64,000 nt of DNA from Galeruca laticollis (GCA_963921935.1 OY998175.1:212552655-212616654); one strand, 5' to 3'. Positions 24,340 through 34,262 are shown, counted from the stretch's first letter. Numbers and translations: made by a program. Notes: generated from the letters alone by a model not told the origin.

Positions 24340-24676
24340 TTTGCATCAGATTCAAAACAAAAAAAACAAAATTTAAATTTTCTTAAATAAATGTTTTCAT
24401 GTACGTTTTAGAAAAAATTGTTGCATACAAAAGTTGTAGAACGTGTTAAGTTCTAAAAAAAATCTCAGTAACTTTTTTACGTCAGATCAAAAACAAAAGA
24501 AATACGATTTTTTTTCACAATTTTTGTAGCGAGTTTGGTTTCGATCCGTCAAAAAATGCGCCGTCTATCGTGCTTACAAGTTCCGTTATAACACACACAC
24601 ACATGTATATATATATATATATATATATAAATTTACTCTCTACAATAGTCCTACTTCATTCTGAAATAAGCCTAAA
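24340..24676. repeat. 449-bp tandem unit, internally deleted copy 1
   Basis: This stretch shares phrases with the two full units at 25320-26222 (GTTGTAGAACGTGTTAAG, GGTTTCGATCCGTCAAAAAA, CTCTCTACAATAGTCC). It lacks the middle part and has gained (CA)n/(TA)n at 24590-24628. It follows a phrase, CCAATTGGACGGCTTATTTC, that also precedes the downstream copies at 25175. Confidence 0.7.
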
Positions 24677-24954
24677 AAGAAAATTTTGCGGTTAGATCGA
24701 GACAAAACTTTTTACCAAACAGAATTTTCAATAATTGGAATGATTTGGACAGTGAAATTGTCTCAGCAACAAGTGTCCAAATATTCAAAAATAGACTAGA
24801 TCAGTGTAACTTATTTAATAACTTTTAGAGCTTAATCGTAATTTCTTCCTCTTAATTGTTTGTTCACTACTAGTAGATATTTCTTTTGAAATGTATTTTT
24901 TTTGGGCATAATAGCCTCATCAATTTGTAATAGTAATAATAATAATACCAATCT

Positions 24955-25180
24955 TACTTCGAGGAATAGGCTAGCAAATTTTATTGCAAAAACTGTATTG
25001 AAAGTGATCCGAATAATTCTAAAAAATTATGGGCTATCGTTGAAGAAATAACTGGAAAAAAGCAGAAAACAGTGAAAATAGATGTCATGAAAAACGAGAA
25101 AGGAGGAAATTTAACAGACATTAAGGAACATGGGTCTAAGATTAGCATAAAAAAATCAATCCCAATGGCACAGGACCAAT
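24955..25180 (+). pseudogene. LINE A: linker continuing beyond LINE B
   Basis: The trace reads RLANFYCKNCIESDPNN, KKLWAIVEEITGKKQKTVK and NEKGGNLTDIKE, the usual LINE ORF2 sequence just before the RT domain. It continues the linker that ends at 20820 and is itself cut by the tandem repeats starting near 25180. Confidence 0.6.
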
Positions 25181-26222
25181 TGGACAGGCTTATTTCAGTA
25201 ACATGTTTGCATAAAACCCAAAATAAAAAATTAGATACAAAAGTAATAGAATGTTTTGAGATGTACAAAAAACCAAATAACATTCTGGCATCAAATCAAA
25301 AACAAAAAATTAAAAAAAAATTCTGGTAAATTTGTGAATCTTCTTAAATAAATGTTTTAATGTACGATTTAGAGAACAATGTCAAATACAAAAGTTGTAG
25401 AACGTGTTAAGGTCTATGAAAAAGATCAGTAACTTTTTTGCGTCAAATGGAAAACAAAGGAAATACGATTTTTTTTGCAACTTTGACAGGCCGCCATTTT
25501 GTTTTTACTGGGCCGATTTGGCTCATTAACGAACTCGTCCATGATTTTAGCCTAACCGATTTTTGTAGCGAATTTGGTTTCGATCGGTCAAAAAATACGC
25601 CCTCTATCGTGCTTACAAATTACGTTATAACACATGTTATAACCTTTGGAACGGAGGGTGATTTTGGCATCTAGGAACACCAAAACGAAAAACTGTATTA
25701 AAATTTTTCCGAAGTCGCGTCATGCTACTCTCTACAATAGTCCTACTTCATTCTGAAATAAGCCTAAAAAATTTCTGGTAAATTTGTGAATTTTCTTAAA
25801 TAAATGTTTTAATGTACGATTTAGAGAAAAATGTTAAATGCAAAAGTTGTAGAACGTGTTAAGGTCTATGAAAAAGCTCAGTAACTTTTTTGCGTCAAAT
25901 GAAAAACAAAGGAAATACGATTTTTTTTCAACTTTGACAGGCCGCCATTTTGTTGTTACTGTGCCGATTTGGCACATTAACGAACTCGTCCAAGATTTAG
26001 GCCTAACCGATTTTTGTAGCGAGTTTGGTTTCGATCCGTCAAAAAATACGCCCTCTATAGTGCTTACAAATTACATTATAACACATGTTATAACCTTTGG
26101 AACGGAGGGTGATTTTGGCATCTAGGAACACCAAAACGAAAAACTGCATTGAAATTTTTCCGAAGTCGCGTCATGCTACTCTCTACAATAGCCCTATTTC
26201 ATTCTGAAATAAGCCTAAAAAT
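25180..26222. repeat. 449-bp tandem repeat, two full units
   Basis: Full units begin at about 25320 and 25769 with TTCTGGTAAATTTGTGAA and end AATAAGCCTAAAAA, a period of about 449 bp. A leader (25180-25320) resembles the sequence before copy 1. Each unit contains an 80-90 codon open frame (25438-25674, 25856-26125), but these differ mainly by nucleotide drift, lack known motifs, and are treated as incidental. The array interrupts LINE A between linker and RT. Confidence 0.8.
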
Positions 26223-26229
26223 AAATAAA

Positions 26230-26610
26230 AATCACTCCTCGTACATATAGTTTACCTAACTCTATACAATTAACTCATACTGTAGCACCGAATACAGTAG
26301 TATTCGGTGGATTGTAGACATTATAGAACAACTAAAAAATAAAAAATCGGTTGGTAGCGATGGGATAGGTGTAAATTTTATAAAGTACATTGCTGAACAC
26401 ATTTCTAATCCGTTGAACTATATTATAAATAATATGAGTATTGACACTGAATATTGGCCAAAGTAATTTAAAGAAGCAGTGGCCTGTCCAATTTATAAAA
26501 AAGGAAATAAAGCAATAACCAATTATAGACCCATATCTTTAATATCCAATTTAACTAAAATACTCGAAAAATATATAAAAAAAATATTGAACAATTTTAT
26601 TGATAAGTGT
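26230..26610 (+). pseudogene. LINE A: start of reverse transcriptase
   Basis: The trace reads KSVGSDGIGVNFIKYI, then YWPK (stop), FKEAVACPIYKKGNKAITNY and RPISLISNLTKILEKYI. These are RT blocks 0-1 of a LINE ORF2. It ends abruptly at 26610, where the Gypsy LTR begins, so LINE A was the target of the Gypsy insertion. The remaining RT is not found adjacent. Confidence 0.7.
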
Positions 26611-26780
26611 TAGGTATGCAACCAAACATACATGCAGGGTTGTTCGCAATGATTTGTGTGAACACATGTTGTAGAATAATGTCTGTAATAGTAAATGAAT
26701 AAAACTACGTAAGTACGTGTACATTATTATTTCATCTAAGTAAATTAAAGATCAATGCATAATATAAAACAATATAACAA
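26611..26780 (+). repeat. 5' LTR of Gypsy element 2
   Basis: A 170-bp segment beginning TAGGTATGCAACC and carrying ACACATGTTGTAGAAT and AATGAATAAAACT (poly(A) signal). The same phrases recur at 34263-34388 (3' LTR). It ends just before the primer-binding site. Confidence 0.75.
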
Positions 26781-26795
26781 GGCGCAGTCAGTAGG
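26781..26795 (+). other. Primer-binding site of Gypsy element 2
   Basis: GGCGCAGTCAGTAGG directly follows the 5' LTR. It is the same primer-binding motif as the first Gypsy-like element (4979-4994, minus strand). Confidence 0.75.
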
Positions 26796-26817
26796 AAACT
26801 TCAGCGTATGCTGTTAT

Positions 26818-27200
26818 AAGTGCAAATATATGACAATGAGTTACATTATAAGCCAGGCAAGCAATTGATAATTGCAGATACTTTATCAATGGCATATATT
26901 CAAAACAAAATTGATGATAACTTTGATAATGGATTGCAAGCCAAAGTATGCTTGATAGTGTCTGAAATAAATGTTACAGAGCAAAGATTAGTTGATATAA
27001 AAAATAAAACTTCAAATGATTCAACTTTACAGGAATTAAAACAAGTAATTTTAAATGGGTGGTCCAAGAAAATTAAACAAGTCAAAGAATAATTAAATCA
27101 TATTATAAAGTAAGAGATGAACTGACTTACAGGAGAATTTAATTTTAAAAGGAAACTGTTTAGTAATATCTGTAAGCTTGCAAAAAGAACTGCTAAGTAA
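26818..27200 (+). pseudogene. Gypsy element 2: end of RNase H region of pol
   Basis: Very soon after the primer-binding site the sequence reads YDNELHYKPGKQLIIADTLS, the end of the RNase H domain of Ty3/Gypsy Pol. It then gives a linker with KVRDELTY and SVSLQKELLS that leads to integrase. Gag, protease and reverse transcriptase are therefore missing, by a large internal deletion. The linker has stops. The first clean frame is 26820-27092. Confidence 0.75.
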
Positions 27201-27655
27201 TAGTATATTACAATACAAGTACGGTAGGTAGGTATTTACCGCGAGTTTGGTATATCACGCAAATGCGGTAAAGACACCTACAGTAAGTGTATTGTACGAT
27301 ATTTTATCTACAAGCATGTTTTAGGGCACCAATATTAAAAAAACTCTAAAAGAGAGCACTGTTTTAATTTACCCCGTAGGTGCCTTGTAAGTCGTTATCA
27401 ACAATGCATTAACATCAGGTTGCTAGTGAAATAAATTATAGAAATTGAATAGTTGGCATTTATATGACAGATGTAAAACTTGACAACGGAATAAACGATA
27501 ATTATTTTTGTAAATTTCATCGATATCGTTTGGAAATATGTGGAATAATATGAAAACTTGTTTTTATAGTATGTAACTATACTTACAGAACTAGTGTGGT
27601 AAAGTGGTACTTACCACACTCAAATCAGTGTGGTAAGTAGTTATCGCACGCTTAT
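27200..27655. mobile_element. Probable small non-autonomous insertion in pol
   Basis: About 450 bp of non-coding sequence separates the pol linker from the integrase zinc finger (KVHYNHLGIKK at 27655). Near-duplicate phrases GTATATTACAATAC (27201) and GTACATTACAATCA (27662) flank it. The interior has short inverted motifs (TTACCGCGAG... and ...GTGTGGTAAG). It looks like a MITE, but clean terminal repeats were not established. Confidence 0.35.
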
Positions 27656-27718
27656 AGATAAAGTACATTACAATCATTTGGGAATTAAAAAATGTCTGGA
27701 TTTAGTAAAAGGCTCAGT
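27655..27718 (+). pseudogene. Gypsy element 2: integrase zinc finger, first half
   Basis: This encodes the His-His half of the integrase H2C2 zinc finger (HYNHLGIKKCLDLVKGS). The Cys-Cys half lies at 33034 and beyond. The two are separated by transposon copy A, whose GT target duplication is 27717-27718 and 33034-33035. Confidence 0.8.
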
Positions 27719-27730
27719 CCCAAACAGCAC

Positions 27731-27970
27731 TGTACGTATTAAATACGTACATATTAGGTCTTATATACGTCCTGTACGTACAGTACCTAAAATGTACGTA
27801 TTTAATACGTACATTATGATTCCTAAACGGTACGTACTTTTAGGCACGTACCATGTACGTACTCAATACGTATCGGCTGTACGTATTTTCTGATACGTAT
27901 AATGTACGTACTTAATACGTATCGTATGTACGTACTTAATACGTATCAGCTGTACGTAATTTGTTATACG
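27731..27970. repeat. 5' subterminal TACGTA array, copy A
   Basis: About 240 bp containing many GTACGTA / TACGTAC palindromes, often as TACGTATTNAATACGTAC pairs, spaced some 10-25 bp apart. Subterminal motif arrays are typical of CACTA elements, where an element-encoded protein binds them. The motif differs from the plant ones. Confidence 0.85.
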
Positions 27971-29349
27971 AAAAAATTGTGTAGGTACACATTTTTATAA
28001 TATATAGTATATAGAGGTATATTCATTTCAAAAATAACATCTATTTGTTGTTAGCGATGGTTTGTTCATCAATAATATTTTTAAACAGGTATACATTTTG
28101 TCGCAAAATTAGCACAAAATTCGACCTACATCAGGTGGGTGATTTGTGCTTACATCTATACAAAAACATTCCAAATTTTTTCTCAGTTTAAGTTCATTTT
28201 GTTGGGAAAATAAATTATTAGTAAGTTTAGACTGTGACTGGATGTGTGCAATATTTTTATCACATCTAAACAATAATAATAATAATTTGACTTAAATTTA
28301 TTGTATTACACAATAATTGATTGATACTGTGCATATGGAGTTTTTCACAAAGTTTCATTCGTTAAAAAGAAAACGAAGATAACAATTTTGTTTCTCATCC
28401 TGTCCTTGTCAAATAACCGAAAGTCGAATAATTCTGTCTTCCTCTGGATGTACACAAATATTTTGAAAGTGGTAAGTAAATCGATTTCTGGTAAGGTGTA
28501 AAAGGGTCTTCGGCCCTATTGCGTTCATTTACCACACTTGCAGAAGGAAGATTGACATGTTAGGCGGGAATTGTAAATTTTCAATATTCTATTCTAAGAC
28601 GTATTCTGTAAGAAGATTGTTTTCCTGTTACTAATTTTAATTTTTTGACAATGTTTAGATTTCTTATGAAATATTTTTGTCATCTCGAATCGGACATAAT
28701 CGATCGAGATTCAAGATTATACACTCGCCGGATAAATAAAATTTAAAATTCGCGCCTATAAGTGTTACTCAACTTCGTGAATTGTCAGAAATGTCTTTTG
28801 TAGTTGTGTCCTTGTGTCAGTTGTTTGTAAAGAAACAAACAAATCAACCATCTCTTTATAATTTTTAAACATGTGTTTTGATGTTATGCTAACCAGATGT
28901 ATATGGTATCTGAATAGAAATTATATATAAATTCTAGGAGTATCTGTAGCATTGGTGTTTTTATTTAGTTTAGAGAGTGCAATAGAGAAATATTTGGTGG
29001 TATTTATCTCAATATTCCACACATACCGATTGTGCTTGTTACTTTTGTGTATACCCATGATTAATTGGTAAGCTATTAACTAATTTCTATAACATCAACT
29101 TTTAATTTTATTTAGTCTCTAGTGTTTATTTAATTTATAGTTAGACTAGTATAAAGTAATATTAGGTACTTTCCATAGTTGTTTTATTATAGTTTGTAGT
29201 GTTGGGACCTTTTGTAAGCAGTTTTTTTGTTACAATCTGTCTATTTGCAGTTTATAAAGACAAGTATACCCACCTATTATTTATTATTACATTAATCTAC
29301 TAGTAAAAGATATCTTATAAAGTTAGTAAACATTACAAAAAAGCAACAC
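27971..29349. other. Non-coding 5' interior of copy A
   Basis: No coding sequence recognised. The mirror sequence in copy B (39310-40697) is nearly the same, so this is an integral part of the element, probably containing the promoter and leader of the transposase. Confidence 0.6.
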
Positions 29350-30835
29350 TATATTCATTTTGGATTAGATAAATGTTTGCAAAAGGTACTTTCACAACAT
29401 CCTAAATTAAGTGACGATAGTGTTATTGAAATTTTAATTAACATTGATGGACTTCCACTAACAAAAAGCTCTACAAGTCAATTCTATCCAGTTTAATGAA
29501 GTAAAAATCAAAACCGGGGATTTGTTGAGATTGTGGGTGTATATTATGGCTGTGCAAAACCCAATGAACCTAAATTATTTTTGTCAGATTTTGTTGAAGA
29601 TGCCACTAATATTATAAATAATGAATTCAGTGCAATGGCTCCAATTTTATGCTGTTAAAATAGAAATATTTGTGTGTGATACTCCAGCAAAAGCTTAAAT
29701 TACATATGCTAAAGGTTATTTAGGTTATATGTCACGCTCTAAGTGTCATGCAGCGGGATCTTATGATAATTGAGTTTATTTTCCTGATATGTCAAACCTT
29801 CATTTACATACTGATATTGATTTCAGAGCAAAGACTCCAAAACATCACCATCCAGGTACTTACTTCAAGTCTAGATATGGTCAAATCTTTCCCTCTTGAT
29901 TACATGCATCTTGGTTGTTTAGGGGTTGTAAAAATGTTACTAGTATGTTTGTGGTTAACTGGAAAGCCTTCAGCAAAAATTCCAGATAGTAAAATAGAAA
30001 CATTATCAAAATGTTTAATTGAACAGTCTTGTAACATTCCAACAGAATTCAATCGAAAACCCCGTAGTGTCAGTGAAAGTAAAAAAGGTGGAAAGCAGCA
30101 TAATTCAGGCAATTTCTGCACTATACAGGACCAGTTGTTTTAGTTAATTATTATTAAAGGAAAATTTTGAACATGTCATTGTTTTATACTATGCAATAAC
30201 AATATTATCATACCCACAGTTTTTAAAATACACTTATTATGCTAACAAACTTTCAACATATTTTGTAGAAATGTTTATTTTAATTCATGGTGAAAATTAT
30301 GCCTCAGATAATATACATAATCTACTACATTTAGCTGAAGATGTTTGAATATTTGGACATCTTAATAGTTATAGTGCTTTTGATTTCGAAAAGTATATGC
30401 AAACAATAAAGAAGTTAGTGTTTTTAAATGAAACTCAAGGTCTCTAGTTAATTCCACAATATAATACAAGTTATTGAAAATTCTAAAAAATTGACAATTG
30501 TTTCGATAAATCAATATCATAAAGAAGTTGCTTAGAAAACAAGACAACCCTCTACAACAATGATTAATAGAAAAACAGAACTAGATAATGCTAAACAAAG
30601 TGAACATATTGAACGTATTGAACAAAGTGAATATTCTCAAAATTTTCCGATACTCCACAAACCTCACTACAATGGACCTGTGCTAAAAAATTATCCAATA
30701 ACAGATCAATTTAAACAAGTGAATTGCAAAAACTTTGATTTATTGCCTAAAGAACCTGATAGTTGTTGTTTATCCGGTCGAGAAATAATAGCAATCAGTA
30801 ATTCGAAGATAACGGGCAAATCCTAATTTTAGGAC
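29350..30835 (+). pseudogene. EnSpm-like transposase, copy A
   Basis: A decayed frame contains, in order: HYIHFGLDKCLQKVL, INIDGLPLTKSSTSQFYPV (DGLPL-K-S-SQFWP-type block with the first Asp), FVCDTPAKAYITYAKGY, then FPLDYMHLGCLGVVKMLL (the DYMH block), ending with NIHNLLHLAEDV, YSAFDFEKYM and RKQDNPLQQ. This order characterises the animal transposase family with a Tnp2-like DYMH signature and catalyses cut-and-paste transposition. The longest clean frame is 29748-30143. Stops and frameshifts at about 29494, 29690 and 30142, plus a 104-bp insertion (30417-30520) absent from copy B, inactivate it. Confidence 0.75.
30417..30520. mobile_element. 104-bp insertion specific to copy A
   Basis: The 9-mer AAAGAAGTT occurs at 30408-30416 and again at 30521-30529; copy B has it once with no insert. 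The 104 bp between are AT-rich with no obvious terminal inverted repeats. The duplication indicates an insertion after copies A and B separated. Confidence 0.7.
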
Positions 30836-31253
30836 AGAATATACAGAAAATGAAATTTTTCACCTTAGGCCATGCGAGTCATCAATATTAAATATATGTT
30901 TAGTTGGTAAATGACTAGTGAATGAAAAGCATGGAAAATACAAAATGTTTCATTTAAATGTCATGTCATGTTAACATTCACTAACAAATTTGTTACTCTT
31001 CCGTTGTTACATAGTTTTTGAGACAACTTGTTGGTATTTATTATACATAATCTAACAATATATTAAGAGTTGGCTGTGTGCTGAATATATCGAACAACTT
31101 GCTTTGAGAGATGTTCAATATATTTACCAATTTTTTAGTGATAGACTTTTTGAAATAAGTTTTTAAGTTGCTCTAAATATATTGAAAATTAACTACTCTA
31201 TTAAAAAAATCATGTGTTTATATTTTTTTTTTGGATTCAACTTTTCAGAAAAA

Positions 31254-31989
31254 ATGGAAAATAATAATATTCGTGAGTTTTCTAAAAAGACTTGGATAAA
31301 AATGCAGTTTATCAATGACACGTCGGCCGCAGTGGTGCCCATCCACAAGATGGATTAATGTAGACAATTGTTTGTGGCCACCAGAGAAACTTATCGCTGC
31401 TATAAGGTCACATCAATTAAATTCGTGTTGACCTTCACTTGAGGTGAAGATGTTTAGGGATGGGACTTACGGTAATATCTACAAATTCTGTATAAATTGC
31501 AAACTAAATATTAATATTCATTTCTAGATTCATATGAAACTGCTCATCTAAAGTGCAGAAAGGCGGAGGTGGAGACCTCAAATACCACATATGTGGACGA
31601 ATCACATCCAAAAATAAGGGAATTTAAAACGAGGTTCCATTCTTCTTCAAAGTCCGACAGTGAGGTTAAAGAACTTGTAAGGCAAAAGAAGGAGTCTAGA
31701 CTGTCATCACCACTAAAAGCAGCTCGCACAATCATAATAGGTAATTGATATAAAAATAATGATTTTGACCATCCCCAGAAATATTTCTTTGTTTTGTGAG
31801 TTTTTCAATTATTATTTAATGTCCACCATTGAAAAATAGTACTTTTGTGTAAAAAATTATAGACCAAAATTTGAGGTACTTGATCACTGTGTTAATATTT
31901 TAGATACTGCAGAGCCCGAAATGAGCCACGTGGAACAAAGCCGAGAGGCAGTTTTGAGTACTTCAGCTAGGTCCAGCCATCAAATTTAG
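31254..31989 (+). pseudogene. Accessory gene of the transposon: DUF4806-protein N-terminal-like, copy A
   Basis: Three exons can be traced: 31254-31443 (donor GTGAAG), 31528-31740 (acceptor TTTCTAG, donor GTAATT) and 31904-31989 (acceptor ATTTTAG, stop TAG). The first encodes VQF-like text (MQFINDTSAAVVPIHKM) and, after a frameshift near 31358, INVDNCLWPPEKLIAAIRSH. The second continues DSYETAHLKCRKAEVETSNT and a charged Ser/Lys tail. This matches the N-terminal pattern of insect proteins that carry DUF4806 downstream; the DUF4806 part itself is absent. The phase across exons 2 and 3 is consistent. Function is unknown; by position it may be a transposon DNA-binding or regulatory protein. Confidence 0.55.
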
Positions 31990-32666
31990 TTGTTTTTTTT
32001 ATGAAACTTATAAATCTGTAATTTGAAGTTATTGGAAAAGGGACTCAAGGTCCAACAATAAACCACAGACATGGGATATTTGCAGTTTTTCATTTTAAAA
32101 CTTACCTAAAAAACCTTTTTAAGTGTGGAAAAAGTGTATTAACCCTCCGAGGAGTTGGGTGTGAGTTTAAAGGAGTCTTGGGTGCTTACCTAAATTTCTC
32201 TGGTGCCTTATTTTGAATTCTAAATAAATATTGAAAAATCCACCCCTTCTTCGACTTGAAGCTAGTCGACTGGCGAGCACAGGTTGTTCTACAGGGCAAT
32301 CTGACATCTAAAGGAGCACAGGAGGTAGGTATTGTGAATAGGAGGAGTCTCGTTATAAATAAATAATAAATAACTACTATTTATTATATTATATTTTCCT
32401 AACTAGTTAATAGTCAAAAGTAACTTTAATTAAATTTGCTTTCAAGTTGTTTTTAAAGTTTAATATTTTAATATAATCTAGTGTGGGCTTTCTGACGTGT
32501 ACTTTAATTTATAAGACCATACAGTTGAACTCACATTTAAGTGATAAGGAACTTTATTCTAGCAACGTTATTAACATTGTGACAAGTAAACTCAAATTAC
32601 CTTCAAAATTTTAATAATAAAGCTTCTTGGAACTAAATTGTGAGCTTTCAGCTCTGTAGTCTGTTT
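31990..32666. other. Non-coding 3' interior of copy A
   Basis: Mirror-identical in essence to copy B (36077-36754). It contains a 67-bp stretch (32248-32314) resembling 53118-53182 elsewhere in the window, possibly a relic of an LTR-leader junction. Confidence 0.5.
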
Positions 32667-33026
32667 ACAAAGTACGTACTATCGATACATACCAAGTACA
32701 TACAAACTATACGTACCAAGTACGTACAAACGGTACGTACCATGTACGTACAAATGGTACGTACGAGGTACGTACAAAATGATACGTACCAAGTACGTAC
32801 AAAATGGTACGTATCAAGTACGTACAAAATGGTACATACCAAGTACGTACAGATGGTACGTACCAAGTACGTAAAAGCAGTACGTATTTGGTACGTACAT
32901 TTTATTGGAAAATGTACGTATTTAATACGTACCATGTACGTACTATGTACAGAAAAGTACGTACATAATACGTACCTTACGTCTCATGAGTACGTATTAA
33001 ATACGTATTATGTACGTACTTGTGCT
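32667..33026. repeat. 3' subterminal TACGTA array, copy A
   Basis: About 360 bp of repeated GTACGTAC palindromes joined by short spacers such as AAAATG and CAA, larger than the matching array in copy B by roughly one or two units. The long open frames across it (32640-33107 and the opposite strand) arise from the repeat and are not genes. Confidence 0.88.
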
Positions 33027-33033
33027 GTCTGGG

Positions 33034-33636
33034 GTATACTGGCCCACTATTGTAAATTATATCAAACAAAGAGTAGGGTCATGTTATACATGTCAGAAAT
33101 TTTCTAAATCACAGACCTCTGAACCACTGAAATGCCATGAAATACCATTAATACCCTGGAACAAAGTTGGTTGTAACTTATTTGAACTATATGGTGAAAA
33201 ATATTTGCTATTGATTGACTATTTTTCAAAATACATAGAAATAGAAAAATTAAGTTTAAATACACACAGTGTAACTATAGTTCAGATAATGAAGTCAATA
33301 TTTGCCAGACATGGTATTTCAAAAACAGTTATTTCGGATGGTGGTCCTCAATTTATGTCGGAAAGTTTCAAAACATTTAGCAAAGAGTGGGAATTTATTC
33401 ACAAAGTTAGCTCTCCCACATATGCCAAATCAAATGGAATGGATGAGAGAAATGTACAAACTGCAAAGAATTTATTTAAAAAAGTTCTAGAACATCACAA
33501 AGATGTAAATTTGGCATTACTTTTTTATAGAAATACGCCTATTTTTGAGAACGTTTCTCCTGCCAATCTGTTGATGTCAAGTAATTTAAGAACTACAATT
33601 CCTATAAGTGACAGCAATTTGAAACCACATATATAG
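33034..33636 (+). pseudogene. Gypsy element 2: integrase, zinc-finger second half and catalytic core
   Basis: This begins in phase with 27718 and reads VYWPTIVNYI, then the Cys-Cys half (GSCYTCQKF). The catalytic core follows, with first Asp in LLIDYFSKYIE, second Asp in ISDGGPQFMS and the Glu in SNGMDERNVQTAK. All three catalytic residues are present. The frame is clean from 33034 to a stop at 33634-33636, except that its N-terminal part is cut off by the 5.3-kb transposon. Integrase inserts retrotransposon DNA into the chromosome. Confidence 0.88.
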
Positions 33637-33639
33637 TAG

Positions 33640-33875
33640 ATAGTAACTTGTATTCAAGGTTTCTGGATAAAACTCATCATGCTCAGTACCAAAGTTATAA
33701 TAAACCGGGAGTTAACGAATTACCAGAAATTGTACCAATTACTCAAGTGGTTGTACAGTTAAAGCCGAAGGGTGTTTGGGTGCATGCGAGAGTTCTCCAA
33801 AAGCTTAGAGATAAGTCTTATAGAGTTAGAACAGAAAATGGAAATATATACATTTTAGAAATAGGATTTTTATAA
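33640..33875 (+). pseudogene. Gypsy element 2: integrase C-terminal region
   Basis: After the stop at 33634 a frame at 33648-33875 reads KTHHAQYQSYNKPGVNELPE, VQLKPKGVWVHARVLQ and SYRVRTENG. This is the C-terminal beta-barrel-like region of Gypsy integrases. The remainder to 34260 is non-coding or broken acidic sequence leading to the polypurine tract AAAAAAGGGAGA at 34246. Confidence 0.75.
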
Positions 33876-34262
33876 AAGTTTTCCCCCAGTTAATAAGGCA
33901 TGTAAATCAGATAAACCTGTAAAATGTTTTTCCGAAACGGAGGAAAAACTAGATAGACAAATGTTTTCTAGAGTTGAGCGAGAGCGAAAGTGTAGAAGCC
34001 GCTGGGAATAATAAAAATAGCTCGGTTAATTCAGAAGAATGTGATGTGGACAAGAGTGACAAGGGTATTGAGGATGAGTATCAATTGTACAGTGCGGAAA
34101 GTGAAGAGGAATAATACTCAAACCCAATTGTAACAAGTAGAGGTAGATTAGTTAAGGCACCAAACAAGCTAGATTTATAAAATTAGTTGACAGTTAGTTT
34201 TAAGAGGCATTAATGTATAAGGAATTTGTTTTTTATGTTTTATATAAAAAAGGGAGATTTTA

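Larger units (their letters stand above)
20820..24940 (+). mobile_element. LINE B (Jockey/CR1-like), inserted in LINE A
   Basis: A long but decayed non-LTR element with leader (20820-21050), ORF1 with a PHD-like finger (21050-21660), endonuclease (21745-22459), RT (22500-24335) and a 3' region ending in a TAATAATAATAA tail at about 24925-24945. It separates two consecutive parts of LINE A. The phrase ATCTTA occurs on both sides (20813-20818 and 24951-24957), consistent with a target duplication but too short to prove it. One copy of the 449-bp tandem unit has been added within its 3' part. Confidence 0.65.
27719..33033 (+). mobile_element. CACTA/EnSpm-like DNA transposon, copy A
   Basis: A 5.3-kb element. 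Ends are CCCAAACAGCAC on the left and CCCAGACAGCAC (reverse strand) on the right, flanked by a GT/GT 2-bp target duplication. Removing the element and one GT restores the integrase reading frame across the junction, which fixes the boundaries. The layout is a 5' subterminal TACGTA array, non-coding DNA, a decayed transposase (29350-30835), a three-exon accessory gene (31254-31989), non-coding DNA, and a 3' subterminal array. The superfamily is inferred from the transposase motifs, the 2-bp duplication and the subterminal repeats; the termini are CCC rather than CACTA. A nearly identical reverse copy lies at 35746-40988. Confidence 0.85.

Noticed and set aside
25438..26125. Two similar 80-90 codon frames as a small gene family
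   Set aside because: They are the same position of the 449-bp tandem unit, without known motifs or start context; kept only as a weak finding.
32640..33107. A 155-codon open frame rich in Tyr-Val-Arg-Thr repeats (and its antisense and copy B counterparts)
   Set aside because: It is generated by the TACGTA palindrome array at the transposon end; both strands are open for the same reason and there is no domain.
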